Source of the DNA: Nonomuraea zeae
Lineage (GTDB): Bacteria; Actinomycetota; Actinomycetes; Streptosporangiales; Streptosporangiaceae
DNA: 64,000 nt
Direction of reading: 5' to 3'
Assembly (NCBI RefSeq): GCF_005889725.1
Contig: NZ_VCKX01000011.1
Location: forward strand, 1-64,000
Below the pieces are notes generated by a model, which worked only from the letters and a program-made list of their open reading frames with translations, did no database searches and was not told the origin of the DNA. Below, in pieces: positions 39,196 through 48,156 of this stretch (positions within the stretch are counted from its first letter, which is position 1; every line of letters begins with the position of its first letter). The position numbers were made by a program, and so were the translations under genes.

Positions 39196-39998
39196 AGAGG
39201 GCCTTGGGTGCCGGGCTCGTCGTGGTGTACTGCCTGGCGCCGTTCTACTGGATGGTCGTCTCCAGCCTGCGGCGCACCGGCGACATCTTCTCCACCACGC
39301 CCTGGCCGTCGCCGCCGTCACTGGAGAACTACGCCGCGGTGTTCTCCGGGCACAGCGACTTCGGCCGGGCGCTGCTCAACAGCCTGATCGTGTCGGCCGG
39401 CACCACCGCGCTGACGCTGGTCCTCGGCGTCTGCTGCGCCTACGCGCTGGCCCGGCTCACCTTCCGCGGCAAGAACCTCGTGCTCGGCCTGATCATGGGC
39501 ACCTCGATGTTCCCCGGCGCGCTGCTGATCGTGCCGCTGCTCAAGCTCTTCACCGAGCTGGGCTGGATCAACACCTACCACGCGATGATCGTGCCGAGCA
39601 TGTCGTTCGCGCTGCCGCTGGCCGTCTGGACGCTCACCGCGTTCTTCCGCCAGATGCCGCACGAGCTGGAGCAGGCCGCCACGATCGACGGCTGCACCCG
39701 CTGGGGCGCGTTCCGGCGAGTGATCCTGCCGATCGCCGCGCCGGGCGTGTTCACCACGGCCATCCTCGCGTTCTTCGCCACCTGGAACGAGTTCATGATC
39801 GCGCTGACCATGATCAGCAAGGCGGACATGCAGACCGCCACCGTGCGGGTGGCCCAGTTCGGCGGAGCCTCCGACTTCGACACCCCGTTCGGCACCCAGA
39901 TGGCCGCGGGGGTCGTCGTCACGATCCCCCTCGTGATCCTCGTCCTGGTCTTCCAGAAGAGGATCGTCGCCGGTCTCACGTCCGGCGCGCTCAAGTAA
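39192..39998 (+). CDS. ABC sugar transporter permease 2 (MalG-type)
   Basis: A 268-residue protein with six membrane helices and the EAA loop 'ELEQAATIDGCTRWGAFRRVILPIAAPG' in pieces. 'LAPFYWMVVSSLR' is the usual first helix end of MalG-type permeases, and the C-terminus ends 'IVAGLTSGALK', also typical. ATG 39192 overlaps the upstream stop. It forms the heterodimeric channel with permease 1. Confidence 0.92.
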   Translation: MKRALGAGLVVVYCLAPFYWMVVSSLRRTGDIFSTTPWPSPPSLENYAAVFSGHSDFGRALLNSLIVSAGTTALTLVLGVCCAYALARLTFRGKNLVLGLIMGTSMFPGALLIVPLLKLFTELGWINTYHAMIVPSMSFALPLAVWTLTAFFRQMPHELEQAATIDGCTRWGAFRRVILPIAAPGVFTTAILAFFATWNEFMIALTMISKADMQTATVRVAQFGGASDFDTPFGTQMAAGVVVTIPLVILVLVFQKRIVAGLTSGALK

Positions 39999-40021
39999 AC
40001 CCCGGAAAGGAACCCCCCATC

Positions 40022-40849
40022 ATGAGCATCAGCAGGAGAGGTCTGCTCGGCGCCGGCGCCGTGGCGGCGGCCGGCGTCGGACTGGCCGCGATGCCCGCCT
40101 CCGCGACCGCGGAGAAGCGCAGGATCCGGCGCGGAGTCATCCGCGTGGCCTCCTTCAACATCCACTACGGCGCCGGTCCCGACAACGTCTTCGACCTCCG
40201 GCACACCGCCGAGATGATCGAGGCCATCGACGCCGACGTCATCGGCCTCCAGGAGGTCGACAAGCACTTCCGCGCGCGCAGCGAGTGGCTCGACACCGCC
40301 GGCGAGCTGGCCGGCATGCTCGGCATGCACCAGGCCTACGGCGCCAACTACGACCTGGACCCGCTGGAGCCGGGCCAGCCGCGCAGGCAGTACGGCACCG
40401 CGTTCCTGTCCCGCTGGCCGATCCTCGAATCGAGCAACACCCGCCTTCCGCAGTACACCGGCAGCGAGCCGCGCGGCCTGCTGGAGGTCGTCGTCAACAT
40501 CCAGGGCAGGCAGGTACGGCTGGGCAACTCGCACATGCAGCACACCAGCGACGCCGAGTGGCAGGAGCAGGCCGACGCCATCGTGGCCCGGCTCGCCCAG
40601 TCGGCCCAGCCGGTCATCCTGCTCGGCGACACCAACGCCGTGCCGGCCTTCCCCGGCATCAAGACCTTCACCGACCGGTACGACGACGTGTGGGCACGGG
40701 TCGGCGTGGGCCCCGGCCTGTCGGCGGCGAACACGTGGCGCTTCGACTACGTCTTCGTGCCCAAGGGGTCCGACGTGCGCTCGGCCTGGCTGGTGAGCAC
40801 CGACGCCTCGGACCACCTGCCGCTGGTCACCGACCTTCTGCTCCCGTGA
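40022..40849 (+). CDS. Tat-exported endonuclease/exonuclease/phosphatase family protein
   Basis: A 275-residue protein with a twin-arginine signal 'SISRRGLLGAGAVAAAGVGLAA' in parts and an Ala-rich cleavage region near residue 30. The mature DNase I-like fold shows 'RVASFNIHYGAG', 'VIGLQEVDKHF' with the metal-binding Glu, 'LGNSHMQHT', 'VILLGDTNAVP' and 'DASDHLPLVTDL' with the catalytic Asp-His. It could cleave a phosphodiester or phosphoester bond outside the cell, for example a glycerophospho- or sugar-phosphate substrate. The position after the ABC genes, 23 bases apart with GGAAAGGA upstream, suggests it releases the imported substrate. Confidence 0.88.
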   Translation: MSISRRGLLGAGAVAAAGVGLAAMPASATAEKRRIRRGVIRVASFNIHYGAGPDNVFDLRHTAEMIEAIDADVIGLQEVDKHFRARSEWLDTAGELAGMLGMHQAYGANYDLDPLEPGQPRRQYGTAFLSRWPILESSNTRLPQYTGSEPRGLLEVVVNIQGRQVRLGNSHMQHTSDAEWQEQADAIVARLAQSAQPVILLGDTNAVPAFPGIKTFTDRYDDVWARVGVGPGLSAANTWRFDYVFVPKGSDVRSAWLVSTDASDHLPLVTDLLLP

Positions 40850-40860
40850 AGGACGCCTCC

Positions 40861-41300
40861 ATGACCTCCCGGCGGCTGCTCACCGCGTTGCTCGGCGTTG
40901 CGCGGGCCACGCCGATCGCGCTTCCCGCGCGGGCCGGCGAGCACTGGGCCGACGCGTGGGCCACGTGCCGCCCGCGTACGAGAACCAGAGCATCCGCATG
41001 GTCGTACGGATGCGCGGCGACGGCGACCAGGTGCGCGTCCGGCTCTCCAACCTGCATGGCGACCGGCCGGTGACCTTCGGCGGCGCCACCGTGGCTTTGC
41101 GCGGCTCCGGCCCGGCGCTGGCCGAGGGCACGCTGAGGAGGCTCGCCTTCGGCAGCGCGCCCTCGGTGACGGTCCCCGCCGGTCAGGACGTCTCCAGCGA
41201 CCCGGTCGCGCTGAAGGTCAGAAGCGGCCAGGACCTGGCCGTCAGCATCTACCTACCGGACGCCACCGGGCCGGCCACCTGGCACCGCTCTGCTCGGCGC
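40861..41300 (+). pseudogene. SGNH/GDSL hydrolase, frameshifted and truncated
   Basis: Starts with ATG 40861 and a secretion signal ('MTSRRLLTALLGVARATP', 'WADAWAT'), then shifts frame near 40970 to 'VPPAYENQSIRMVVRMRGDGDQVRVRLSNL' in parts and 'VTFGGATVALRG', the N-terminal beta domain of extracellular SGNH hydrolases. It ends in 'PDATGPATWH', and the catalytic GDS block is missing because IS debris begins at about 41300. It was probably the last member of the ABC operon. Confidence 0.7.
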
Positions 41301-41387
41301 TCACACCGTACGGGCGGCCACGCGGGTCGGTCACGTCCACGGACGTGGTGTATGAATCGATCTTCGCGTGATCCTGTTTTCTGCAGG

Positions 41388-41628
41388 TTAAGCGGTAAGT
41401 GTCTGCGGAAGCGGGTTCTGGGCCGGTGTGTCGCCAGCGATGACTCGGATCCGGGCTTTGGCGAGAATGTCCAGGCCCATATAGCGACGGGCTTCGACCC
41501 ACTCGTCGGTCTGCTCGGCCAGCACCGCGCCGACTAGCCGGACGATCGAGGGCCGGTCGGGGAAGATGCCGACCATGTCGGTGCGGTGGCGGATCTCCTT
41601 GTTCAGCCGCTCTTGCGGATTGATGCCC
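41388..41628 (-). pseudogene. IS256-family (Mutator) transposase, C-terminal fragment
   Basis: The minus frame reads 'NPQERLNKEIRHRTDMVGIF' followed by 'PDRPSIVRLVGAVLAEQTDEW' in parts and 'VEARRYMGL' to a stop at 41388. This is the well-known C-terminus of Mutator/IS256 transposases. It is cut at about 41630 by the IS3-type element, so the insertions are nested: IS256 into the hydrolase gene, IS3 into IS256. Confidence 0.85.
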
Positions 41629-41639
41629 CTATGAATGTC

Positions 41640-42732
41640 AAGTCTCGGACCTGGGCGCGCTGGACATCAATGCCAGCACGCTGGGCAGTTGGGTGAACCG
41701 GCATCGGATCGCGAGCGCACAGCAGGAGCAGTCGCCGGTCTCTGGGCCGGACCGGGCCCGGATCCGGGAGCTGGAGCGGGAGAACGCCGAGCTGCGGGAG
41801 AAGTTGATCTTCTTGAAAAAAGCGGCCGCCTTCTTCGCGTCCGAGACTCGATGACGCTCGCCAAGTACGAGCTCATCGACGCGGAGAAGGCGCATCACTC
41901 GATCGCGCGGATGTGCCTGGCTGGGCGTGTCCCGCTCGGGCTTCTACGAGTGGCGTGAGCGGCCGGCCTCGGCCACCGCACAACGCCGCGCGCTGCTGGC
42001 CGCCCTGGTCGCCGAGATCTTCGCCGGCTCGCACGAGACCTACGGCTATCGGCGGGTGCACGCCGCCCTGGCCCGTCGTGGCGAGCACTGCTCGGCCGAA
42101 CTGGTGCGCGCCCTGATGCGCGAGCAGGGCCTCATCCCGGCCCAGGTGCGGGCGTTCCGGCCGGCCACCACCGTCCAGGGCGACTACCGCGGCATCCCCG
42201 ACCTGGTCGGCCGCGACTTCACCGCCACCCGGCCGGGCACCAAGCTGGTCGGCGACGTCACCTACATCCGCACCTGGGAGGGCTCCTCTACCTGGCCACC
42301 GTGATCGACTGCCACAGCAAGGCGGTGCTGGGCTGGGCGATGGCCGACCACTACCGCACCGAGCTGGTCGCCGACGCGATCCGGATGGCCGCCGGCACCG
42401 GCCTGCTCCAGAGCGGCGCCGTGTTCCACAGCGACCGCGGCTCGAACTACACCAGCGATGAGTTCGGCCGGTTCCTGACCGGCCTGGGCATCCGCCGCTC
42501 GGTCGGCCGCACCGGCGTCTGCTGGGACAACGCGATGGCCGAGTCGTTCTTCACTGTGATCAAGAACGAGTGGCTGCACCGCTTCGTCTTCACCACCCGG
42601 GCCAAGGCGAAAAGCCAGGTCTTCCGCTATATCGAAGGGTTCTACAACCGTCGGCGCCTGCACTCGGCGCTCGGCTACCGGCCACCCCTGGAAGTACTCA
42701 ACGAGGCCCTTTCAACGCAAATGGCCGCATAG
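41640..42732 (+). pseudogene. IS3-family element remnant (orfA tail and frameshifted orfB)
   Basis: OrfA is present only from 'VSDLGALDINASTLGSWVN' to 'LREKLIFLKKAAAFFASETR' (stop about 41853), with a leucine-zipper-like run and an A-rich slippery stretch TTGAAAAAAG near its end, where IS3 elements make OrfAB by frameshifting. OrfB follows ('LAKYELIDAEKAHHSIARMC') but shifts frame at about 41925 ('VSRSGFYEWRERP') and again at about 42285 ('YLATVIDCHSKAVLGWAMAD'). The DDE core is seen in 'VGDVTYIRTW', 'FHSDRGSNYTS' and 'NAMAESFF'. Missing orfA head and two frameshifts indicate a dead copy. Confidence 0.85.
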
Positions 42733-43543
42733 GCTACGCCCATAAGGCGGCTGTCCGGAATCACCGTGGCTCCTCAGTGCTGTTGTCCGCTGTGGAGAAG
42801 TTCTCATCGGTGTTGTTCCGCAGACATGGGGTGGGCATGACGTCTTTGCCGGCTTGAGCGACCTTCTGGACGCAGGTAGCGATGGCTGCTGGGTCGGCCT
42901 GTTAAGCATCATGGACGTGCCGGATTCCTGGCCGCTCCTGCAGGCTTGCATCGGCCAAGGCGACCGCGGCCGGCCCGATCTTTCACGCGAGCGCCGTTGG
43001 TTTGGGGCATTTACCACGTCGATCTCCATCGTGTCTGTGTTGGGGTCGACCGGATGCCGGGCTACCCGGGCTGTTCACTTCCCGTGCGGGCGGGCCGTCG
43101 CAGTTGCTTCCGATGAGGCCCGTGTGGCAGTACGACGCGGGCTCGGTGACGGAATCAGGCACAAGCGAGACGGATCCGCGCACGTAGCCGGGTGGCGAAG
43201 ACGGTGCCACCGAACGTGGCGTGCACCTGTTCACGGCCAGACCGCTTTGTAGCAATGTCCGACCGGCACCAGAGAGCTCCGCCGTCGCGGCGGACCTTGG
43301 TTTCACACACCGGCAGGAGCCAGTGGGTGCACAGCGCGGAGAAGCCACCGGCCCGCCCATGATCGGGTTGCGATCGAGGTGCTGCTGGTTGAGGTGCGTC
43401 ATGCGCCGAGGCGAGCTTGCTGCGGTCCTCGTGGGAGAAGCCAATCGGGCCCGGCAGCGCTGCATCGCTCCAGAGTGGACGCAGACGCTGAGGGACCAGC
43501 AAGCCAGTGTGAAGATCGTTCGTTTCATTGCGGGAAGGCTAAA
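42733..43543. other. Stretch without a supportable gene
   Basis: No frame here has a convincing protein on either strand; the longest frames are Cys/Arg-rich shadows. 'PDSWPLLQACIGQGDRGRPDLS' in the plus frame near 42920 looks protein-like but has no recognisable start or family and may be a gene relic. Confidence 0.3.
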
Positions 43544-43563
43544 CTCTGACATCTATGTCAGAG
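43544..43563. promoter_or_regulatory. Perfect 9-2-9 palindrome, candidate operator
   Basis: CTCTGACAT-CT-ATGTCAGAG lies 16 bases upstream of a small open frame (43580). The arms are AT-richer than the surroundings. Confidence 0.5.
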
Positions 43564-43579
43564 TCAACTCGAAAGCAGC

Positions 43580-43708
43580 GTGCGCTTCGGGAAACTGTCA
43601 CGTCGTCTGGAAGTCCATGATCGCCTACTGCGCTACGACGAGCTGGTGGCGACGATCCGTTCCCGCTACCCGGCGTTTGACCTCAACCCCGAAGACCTGC
43701 TGACCTAA
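43580..43708 (+). CDS. Small ORF (42 residues) between operator and terminator
   Basis: GTG 43580 to TAA 43706-43708 reads 'VRFGKLSRRLEVHDRLLRY' then 'DELVATIRSRYPAFDLNPEDLLT'. It is helical and charged with a natural-looking end, flanked by a palindrome upstream and a strong terminator downstream. The C-terminal portion looks like genuine protein sequence, but I recognise no family and it may be the tail of a decayed gene. Confidence 0.35.
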   Translation: MRFGKLSRRLEVHDRLLRYDELVATIRSRYPAFDLNPEDLLT

Positions 43709-43716
43709 TCATTCCC

Positions 43717-43744
43717 AGGCGGGCCCCTTCCGAGGGGCCCGCCT
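43717..43744. terminator. Strong GC-rich hairpin terminator
   Basis: AGGCGGGCCCC (43717-43727) pairs perfectly with GGGGCCCGCCT (43734-43744), six-base loop, followed by CTCGTT. It stands between the small plus-strand frame and the end of the kinase gene and may serve both directions. Confidence 0.75.
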
Positions 43745-43851
43745 CTCGTTATGCGCCCCGAGCCCGGATTCGACCCACGGGGTCCCACCAGCGCTACGTG
43801 GCCGCGGAATAGCCGTCGCGCTGCTTCCCCGGCCGGTCGGACACGACCTCG

Positions 43852-45705
43852 TCACCTTCCAGGTGGCTGAGGTCCACGGCGTTTGGCCGCCTGCATGGCG
43901 GTCAGCCGGTGGACATAGAGAGCGGTGACGACCGCTGCCGGCACAACCAGCACGTGGAGGGTCAGACCGATCCAGGTCAGCGGCTCGAACACGTACCAGC
44001 GGGCGAACGTCCCATCGGAATCCTCTTGGGGGTAGTTCACCTCGATCGTTTCCGTCCACGGGGTCCAGAAGAGGGGCCAGGTGAGGAAGGTGGCCAGCCA
44101 GACGAACCACCAGGTGTGCAGGAGACCGGCGGGGGCCATACCGCTGCCCCGGCCGGGCGGGCTGGAGGCATGCCAGACGTCGTTGGCGATCTGCTTGGGA
44201 AGGAAGACGTTCCCCACCGGGATGAACCAGCCGACCACCGCCATGAACGCGGGGTACCGCAGCTGCCCGGGAGTGAGCCGCTCGGCGACAGCGCGTACCC
44301 GAGCGGACCAGATCAGCCAGCTCACCACCAGCCCCACCCCGAAGAGAGCCTGTGCGCCCGTCAGAACGTAGGCGGTTTCCTCCATTTCGCTCCGGCTACC
44401 CCACCAGGTGGAGTACCCCAGGTACTGGTCTGTCGGATCGGCGGCGACAATGAGCTGCTGGACGGCCGTGAGTACGGAGACCAGGGCGAAGAGGGCGAGG
44501 AGCCAGTAGACACCGGCCCGGTATCCGTCGGCGGGGAGCGCCCGGCCGCGCGCGCGGCGGCGTTCGTCGACCAGCCGGGGCCGCAGTACCTTCGGCTGCT
44601 GATGCGGCTGGTTGCCGGTGGCGGGGGCATCGGGGCCGGCGACGGACATGGTGAGCCGGGCAGTGAGCGGTTGCGGCGGGCGGGTCGGGGCCGCGGCCAT
44701 CGCCTCTGTGACCTGGGCCGCGCCGGGTGTGTCGCCGGCGGCGAGGATCATCCGGGTACGCGGATCCTCCTGGTCGAGAAGCTGCACCGCTTCCTGGCCC
44801 AGCCTGGCCAGAACCTCCGACGGCAGCCACGGCCCCAGCAGGCGGTACTGCGTCTCTTCCCGTTCCCGTAACTGGGCCAGGGTCGGACGGTCGGCCGGGT
44901 CCTTGGCCAGGCAGCCCTCGATCAGCCCCAGCAGCGGCTCCGGCACGCCGGTGAGGTCCGGCGGCTCGTGCACCACCCGGTACATCAGGGCGTGCAACTG
45001 GCTCTCCGGCGCGTCGAACGGCAGCCGCCCGGCGGCGGCGAAGGCCAGCACCGTGCCGAGCGAGAAGATGTCGCTCGCCTCGGTCAGGCTCTCGCCCCGG
45101 ATCTGTTCCGGTGACATGAAGCCGGGCGAGCCGATCACCGCCCCGGTGGAGGTCAGGCCCCCGGTGGTGGAGGCATCCAAGGCGCGGACGATGCCGAAGT
45201 CGATCACCTTCGGTCCGTCGATGGTCACCATCACGTTCGACGGCTTCAGATCGCGGTGGATGAGCCCGGCGGCGTGGATGTCGCCCAGCGCCCGGCACAA
45301 CCCTGAGGCCAAGCCGCGCACCGAATGCTCTGGCAGCGGCCCGCGCTGCTCCGCCACCACCTGATGCAGGGTCGGCCCGGCGACGTACGCCGTGGCCACC
45401 CAGGGCAATGCCGCCTCCGGGTCGGCGGCCAGCACGGCGGCCGTCCACTCCCCACCGACCTGCTGGGCCACGGCGACCTCCTTGGCGAACCGCCGGCGGA
45501 AATCCGGGGCCGCCGCCAGATCAGCGCGGATGGTCTTCACCGCCACCATCCGGCCGCGTGGCGACCGGGCGAGGTAGACCACTCCCATGCCGCCTTCCCC
45601 AAGCCTGCCGATGAGCCGGTAGTCGGCGATCCGGTCGGGGTCCTGCCCTCGCAGAGGCTGCACAGCTGGCGGCTCCCTCTCCTTGAGTATCGTGCGGCGG
45701 ATCAT
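43852..45705 (-). CDS. Ser/Thr protein kinase with DUF4328 membrane domain
   Basis: A 617-residue protein. The kinase domain (about 27-290) is complete: glycine loop 'IGRLGEGGMGVVYLA', Lys in 'VAVKTIRADL', catalytic loop 'HRDLKPSNVMV', 'VIDFGIVRAL' and 'GSPGFMSPEQ'. A Pro/Ala-rich linker leads to a C-terminal DUF4328 membrane region with about five helices ('YWLLALFALVSVLTAVQQLI', 'ALFGVGLVVSWLIW', 'YPAFMAVVGWFIPVGNVFLPKQIANDVWHA' in pieces). Kinase-DUF4328 fusions are an actinobacterial arrangement; the ligand is unknown. The start ATG 45705 has no close ribosome site; a start nearer 'RIADYRLIGRLG' is possible. Confidence 0.9.
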   Translation of the reverse strand: MIRRTILKEREPPAVQPLRGQDPDRIADYRLIGRLGEGGMGVVYLARSPRGRMVAVKTIRADLAAAPDFRRRFAKEVAVAQQVGGEWTAAVLAADPEAALPWVATAYVAGPTLHQVVAEQRGPLPEHSVRGLASGLCRALGDIHAAGLIHRDLKPSNVMVTIDGPKVIDFGIVRALDASTTGGLTSTGAVIGSPGFMSPEQIRGESLTEASDIFSLGTVLAFAAAGRLPFDAPESQLHALMYRVVHEPPDLTGVPEPLLGLIEGCLAKDPADRPTLAQLREREETQYRLLGPWLPSEVLARLGQEAVQLLDQEDPRTRMILAAGDTPGAAQVTEAMAAAPTRPPQPLTARLTMSVAGPDAPATGNQPHQQPKVLRPRLVDERRRARGRALPADGYRAGVYWLLALFALVSVLTAVQQLIVAADPTDQYLGYSTWWGSRSEMEETAYVLTGAQALFGVGLVVSWLIWSARVRAVAERLTPGQLRYPAFMAVVGWFIPVGNVFLPKQIANDVWHASSPPGRGSGMAPAGLLHTWWFVWLATFLTWPLFWTPWTETIEVNYPQEDSDGTFARWYVFEPLTWIGLTLHVLVVPAAVVTALYVHRLTAMQAAKRRGPQPPGR

Positions 45706-45836
45706 AGCGACCCTTCGTGGTTCCTGCCACGATCAGGCCTCACCGGTTCGATTCCACGCTACGAGACCGGCTCACCGCTGTAACGCCGGCACCGGTGACG
45801 GTTGACCAGCGCGGAGCCACCGGGAGCGCATGTCGC

Positions 45837-46391
45837 TTAACGAGCGAAGCAGACGGCTGACGGGGTGAGGCGGGCCGACATGTTGCGCTGCATCATGCAC
45901 AGTGCCGCCTGGCCGAGGTCCTCGTGAATGGCCGCCACACAGTCAGGCGGCACGATCAATGCGTAGTGCCGCACGTACGCGTCCAACGCGCTGTACAGCA
46001 CGCACTGCTCTGTCACTTGTCCGGTCAGCACGACCGTCTCCACCTGCGCACGAGACAGCAGGTATTCCAGGGCAGTACCGAAGAACGCGCTGTGGCGCAC
46101 CTTAGGCAGGAAGGCGCACCCGGGCGGCGGCAGGATCGGCTCCACCAGATCCGGCCGCCTGCCGTTCAGCGCCCGCGCCTCGATCCCGTGCCGGTCCGTG
46201 GCGAAGTCGCCGTAGTTGTCGTTGACGTACACCAGCTCGACATCGTCACGCTCACGGGCGCGCGCGACCAATCGCGCCAGCGGTTCGATGATCGCTGCCA
46301 CCTGCTCGCCGAGTTGCTCGGCGTCCTGGTGGTCGTACGGATTGAGCATGTCGATGACGACCAGCGCGGACCTTGCCATAGCCTCTGTCAT
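45837..46391 (-). CDS. Isochorismatase family cysteine hydrolase
   Basis: A 184-residue alpha/beta hydrolase of the isochorismatase type. The triad is visible: Asp in 'SALVVIDMLNPYD', Lys in 'CAFLPKVRHSAFFGT', and the nucleophile Cys in 'VVLTGQVTEQCVLYSALDAY'. Members hydrolyse amides or vinyl ethers (nicotinamidase, isochorismatase, ureidoacrylate amidase). The substrate cannot be assigned. It stands alone; the kinase gene upstream is on the same strand but begins 130 bases away. Confidence 0.9.
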   Translation of the reverse strand: MTEAMARSALVVIDMLNPYDHQDAEQLGEQVAAIIEPLARLVARARERDDVELVYVNDNYGDFATDRHGIEARALNGRRPDLVEPILPPPGCAFLPKVRHSAFFGTALEYLLSRAQVETVVLTGQVTEQCVLYSALDAYVRHYALIVPPDCVAAIHEDLGQAALCMMQRNMSARLTPSAVCFAR

Positions 46392-47410
46392 CTCCAGAGG
46401 TCCGCCCGTTTATCCCGGCACGGGGCAGGTGACCTTGATCCCGACCGGCGAAGGACGATCAAGACGACAGCACGGGACACCACGGCATCCGGCGCCGCAC
46501 GGCATCGGGGGCGGTCGGTCCTGATCATCCCAGCTGACCAGGACGTTTCTGGAGATTGCGACGCGGTGGGTCAACTGCTCTTCAGCCTGGCCGCGCGGTG
46601 ATGGGGAAAGTGGCGGCTCACATCAATGAGTTGCTCCATCATCCGTGCCGGGTCCGCTGGCGTTGCTGCGCAAATGCCTGGTGAGTGTGCGGGTAACAAG
46701 GGACTCGTGAGAATCGCGTGCATGGTGCTGGTGCTGGCCGCGGCCGCCGCCCGGTGAGCGGTCGACGTGACGGGGCCGGCGCGGGCGGCGGATGGCTTCC
46801 ATACGGCGCTCACCGCTCATCGGGAGGACGTCGCGTGCGGGATGCCGGCCCGGAAGACTACCGAGAAACTTCCCGACGCCGGTCAGAGCTGTCCTGAGGC
46901 GCTGCACAAGCTGGCACTGGGGCTGGCGGCAAGCTCACTGCTGTCAGCGACGGGATAACCCGGCGGCAATCCAGGAGTAGTGGAAGACAGGAGAAGCCGC
47001 GATCTACGTCGCGCTGGACACCACCGATGACGAGTCTGGCCAGGTGTCAGGACGGGCCTCGGCCGCGGACAACCTTCCCGAAGGGAAGGTCGGACTACCT
47101 ACCAGCGAGGTGCAGGAACAGTCACTCAGCCTCCGATGGGGTCGGGCCGCCACCGCCCACTCGGGTGCCGCGTGCCGTACAGGTACGCGCCCCGGTCAGC
47201 GAGGTGCACCAATCAACATCATGCTGCCCTCGGCCACGGAGACGGGCCCCAAGAGGCACGCACGCCCGGCGGAACGGCGCCCGCCAGGCCGCCATCGACG
47301 GCGTGGAGACAAATTCTCATCCGCTGCGATGAGTTCCGACCCCGCCGCCGGTATGTACTCACGAGCTCGCCGGACTACCTCGGGCGAATCGATCACAAGG
47401 GGAGAATCCA
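46392..47410. other. 1-kb stretch without a supportable gene
   Basis: Short frames here (for example 46767-46958 plus) lack recognisable domains, ribosome sites or consistent codon bias. I see no RNA gene, IS end or repeat. Remains of decayed genes are possible. Confidence 0.35.
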
Positions 47411-47824
47411 ATGTCGAACAGTCGTGCGGCAGACGAGGCCGCCATCCAGGCCGTACTGGTTGACTCCTACAAGGCGTGGGAGGCCGGCGACGCCGATGGC
47501 ATGGTCGCCAACTACACCGCGGACGCGACCGCCATCATGACCGGCTCGTTTCGGGACAGCCGTGACGTGATCCGTCGGAACATGGCCCTGGCCTTCGAGG
47601 GGCCGCTCAAGGGCAGCTCGACCTACAACAAGCAGCTGGGCATCCGCTTCGTCGGCAGGGACGGCGCGATCGTCATCAGCGAATCCGCCATCCTGTTCCC
47701 CGGCGAGACCGAGGTCCCAGACGACGTGCGTAAGGTGAACGCGACCTGGGTCTTCGAGAAGCGGGACGGCCGGTGGCTGATCGCCGCCTATCACAACAGC
47801 CCGGTGCTGGCACCTGCGCAGTGA
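47411..47824 (+). CDS. SgcJ/EcaC-type NTF2-like protein (DUF4440)
   Basis: A 137-residue cone-shaped NTF2-like protein: 'DEAAIQAVLVDSYKAWEAGDADGMVANYTADATAIM' in pieces, 'RFVGRDGAIVISESAILFPG' and 'NATWVFEKRDGRWLIAAYHNSPV' are typical of the SgcJ/EcaC group, small pocket proteins found in biosynthetic and other contexts. ATG 47411 follows GGGGAG. Substrate and catalytic activity are unknown. A sigma factor with a related SnoaL-like tail lies 330 bases downstream on the same strand, but a terminator-like hairpin separates them. Confidence 0.87.
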   Translation: MSNSRAADEAAIQAVLVDSYKAWEAGDADGMVANYTADATAIMTGSFRDSRDVIRRNMALAFEGPLKGSSTYNKQLGIRFVGRDGAIVISESAILFPGETEVPDDVRKVNATWVFEKRDGRWLIAAYHNSPVLAPAQ

Positions 47825-47933
47825 ACCCTTCTCTGTAACCAGCAGTAACCATGTGTGGGCTATGACGAATATCGGGCCGAAAAGCCCTGCACCACATGCA
47901 ACCCGGAGGACCCACGACCCATCCGAACGAAAT

Positions 47934-47971
47934 GTCACGCCAAGGACCTGTTCCAGGACCCTTGGCGTGAC
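47934..47971. terminator. Long hairpin, 12-bp stem plus inner stem
   Basis: GTCACGCCAAGG (47934-47945) pairs perfectly with CCTTGGCGTGAC (47960-47971), and inner CCTG/CAGG adds four pairs; TTTCG follows. It probably terminates the NTF2-like gene, but 110 bases after the stop is far, so an RNA or operator role is open. Confidence 0.5.
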
Positions 47972-48156
47972 TTTCGTACCGGCGCTCGTACCTACGAGTG
48001 GCGTTCAGGAACAGCACTATTTATCCAGGATCTGGGATGTATGCCATGGCCAGGGCGTTGATGACCGCGCAGGGTGATCTATCCACCCATAGCGGCTGCT
48101 CACTGCAGGCGCCAGATATGGTGGCCGCGGCGGTACCGGAGAGGGAGCGTGGCGTC

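Noticed and set aside
41640-42732. Active IS3 element
   Set aside because: The head of orfA is missing and orfB needs two frameshifts beyond programmed slippage, so it is listed as a remnant.
46392-47410. Small secreted or toxin genes in the 1-kb gap
   Set aside because: Candidate frames lack ribosome sites, domains and codon bias; calling any would be guesswork.
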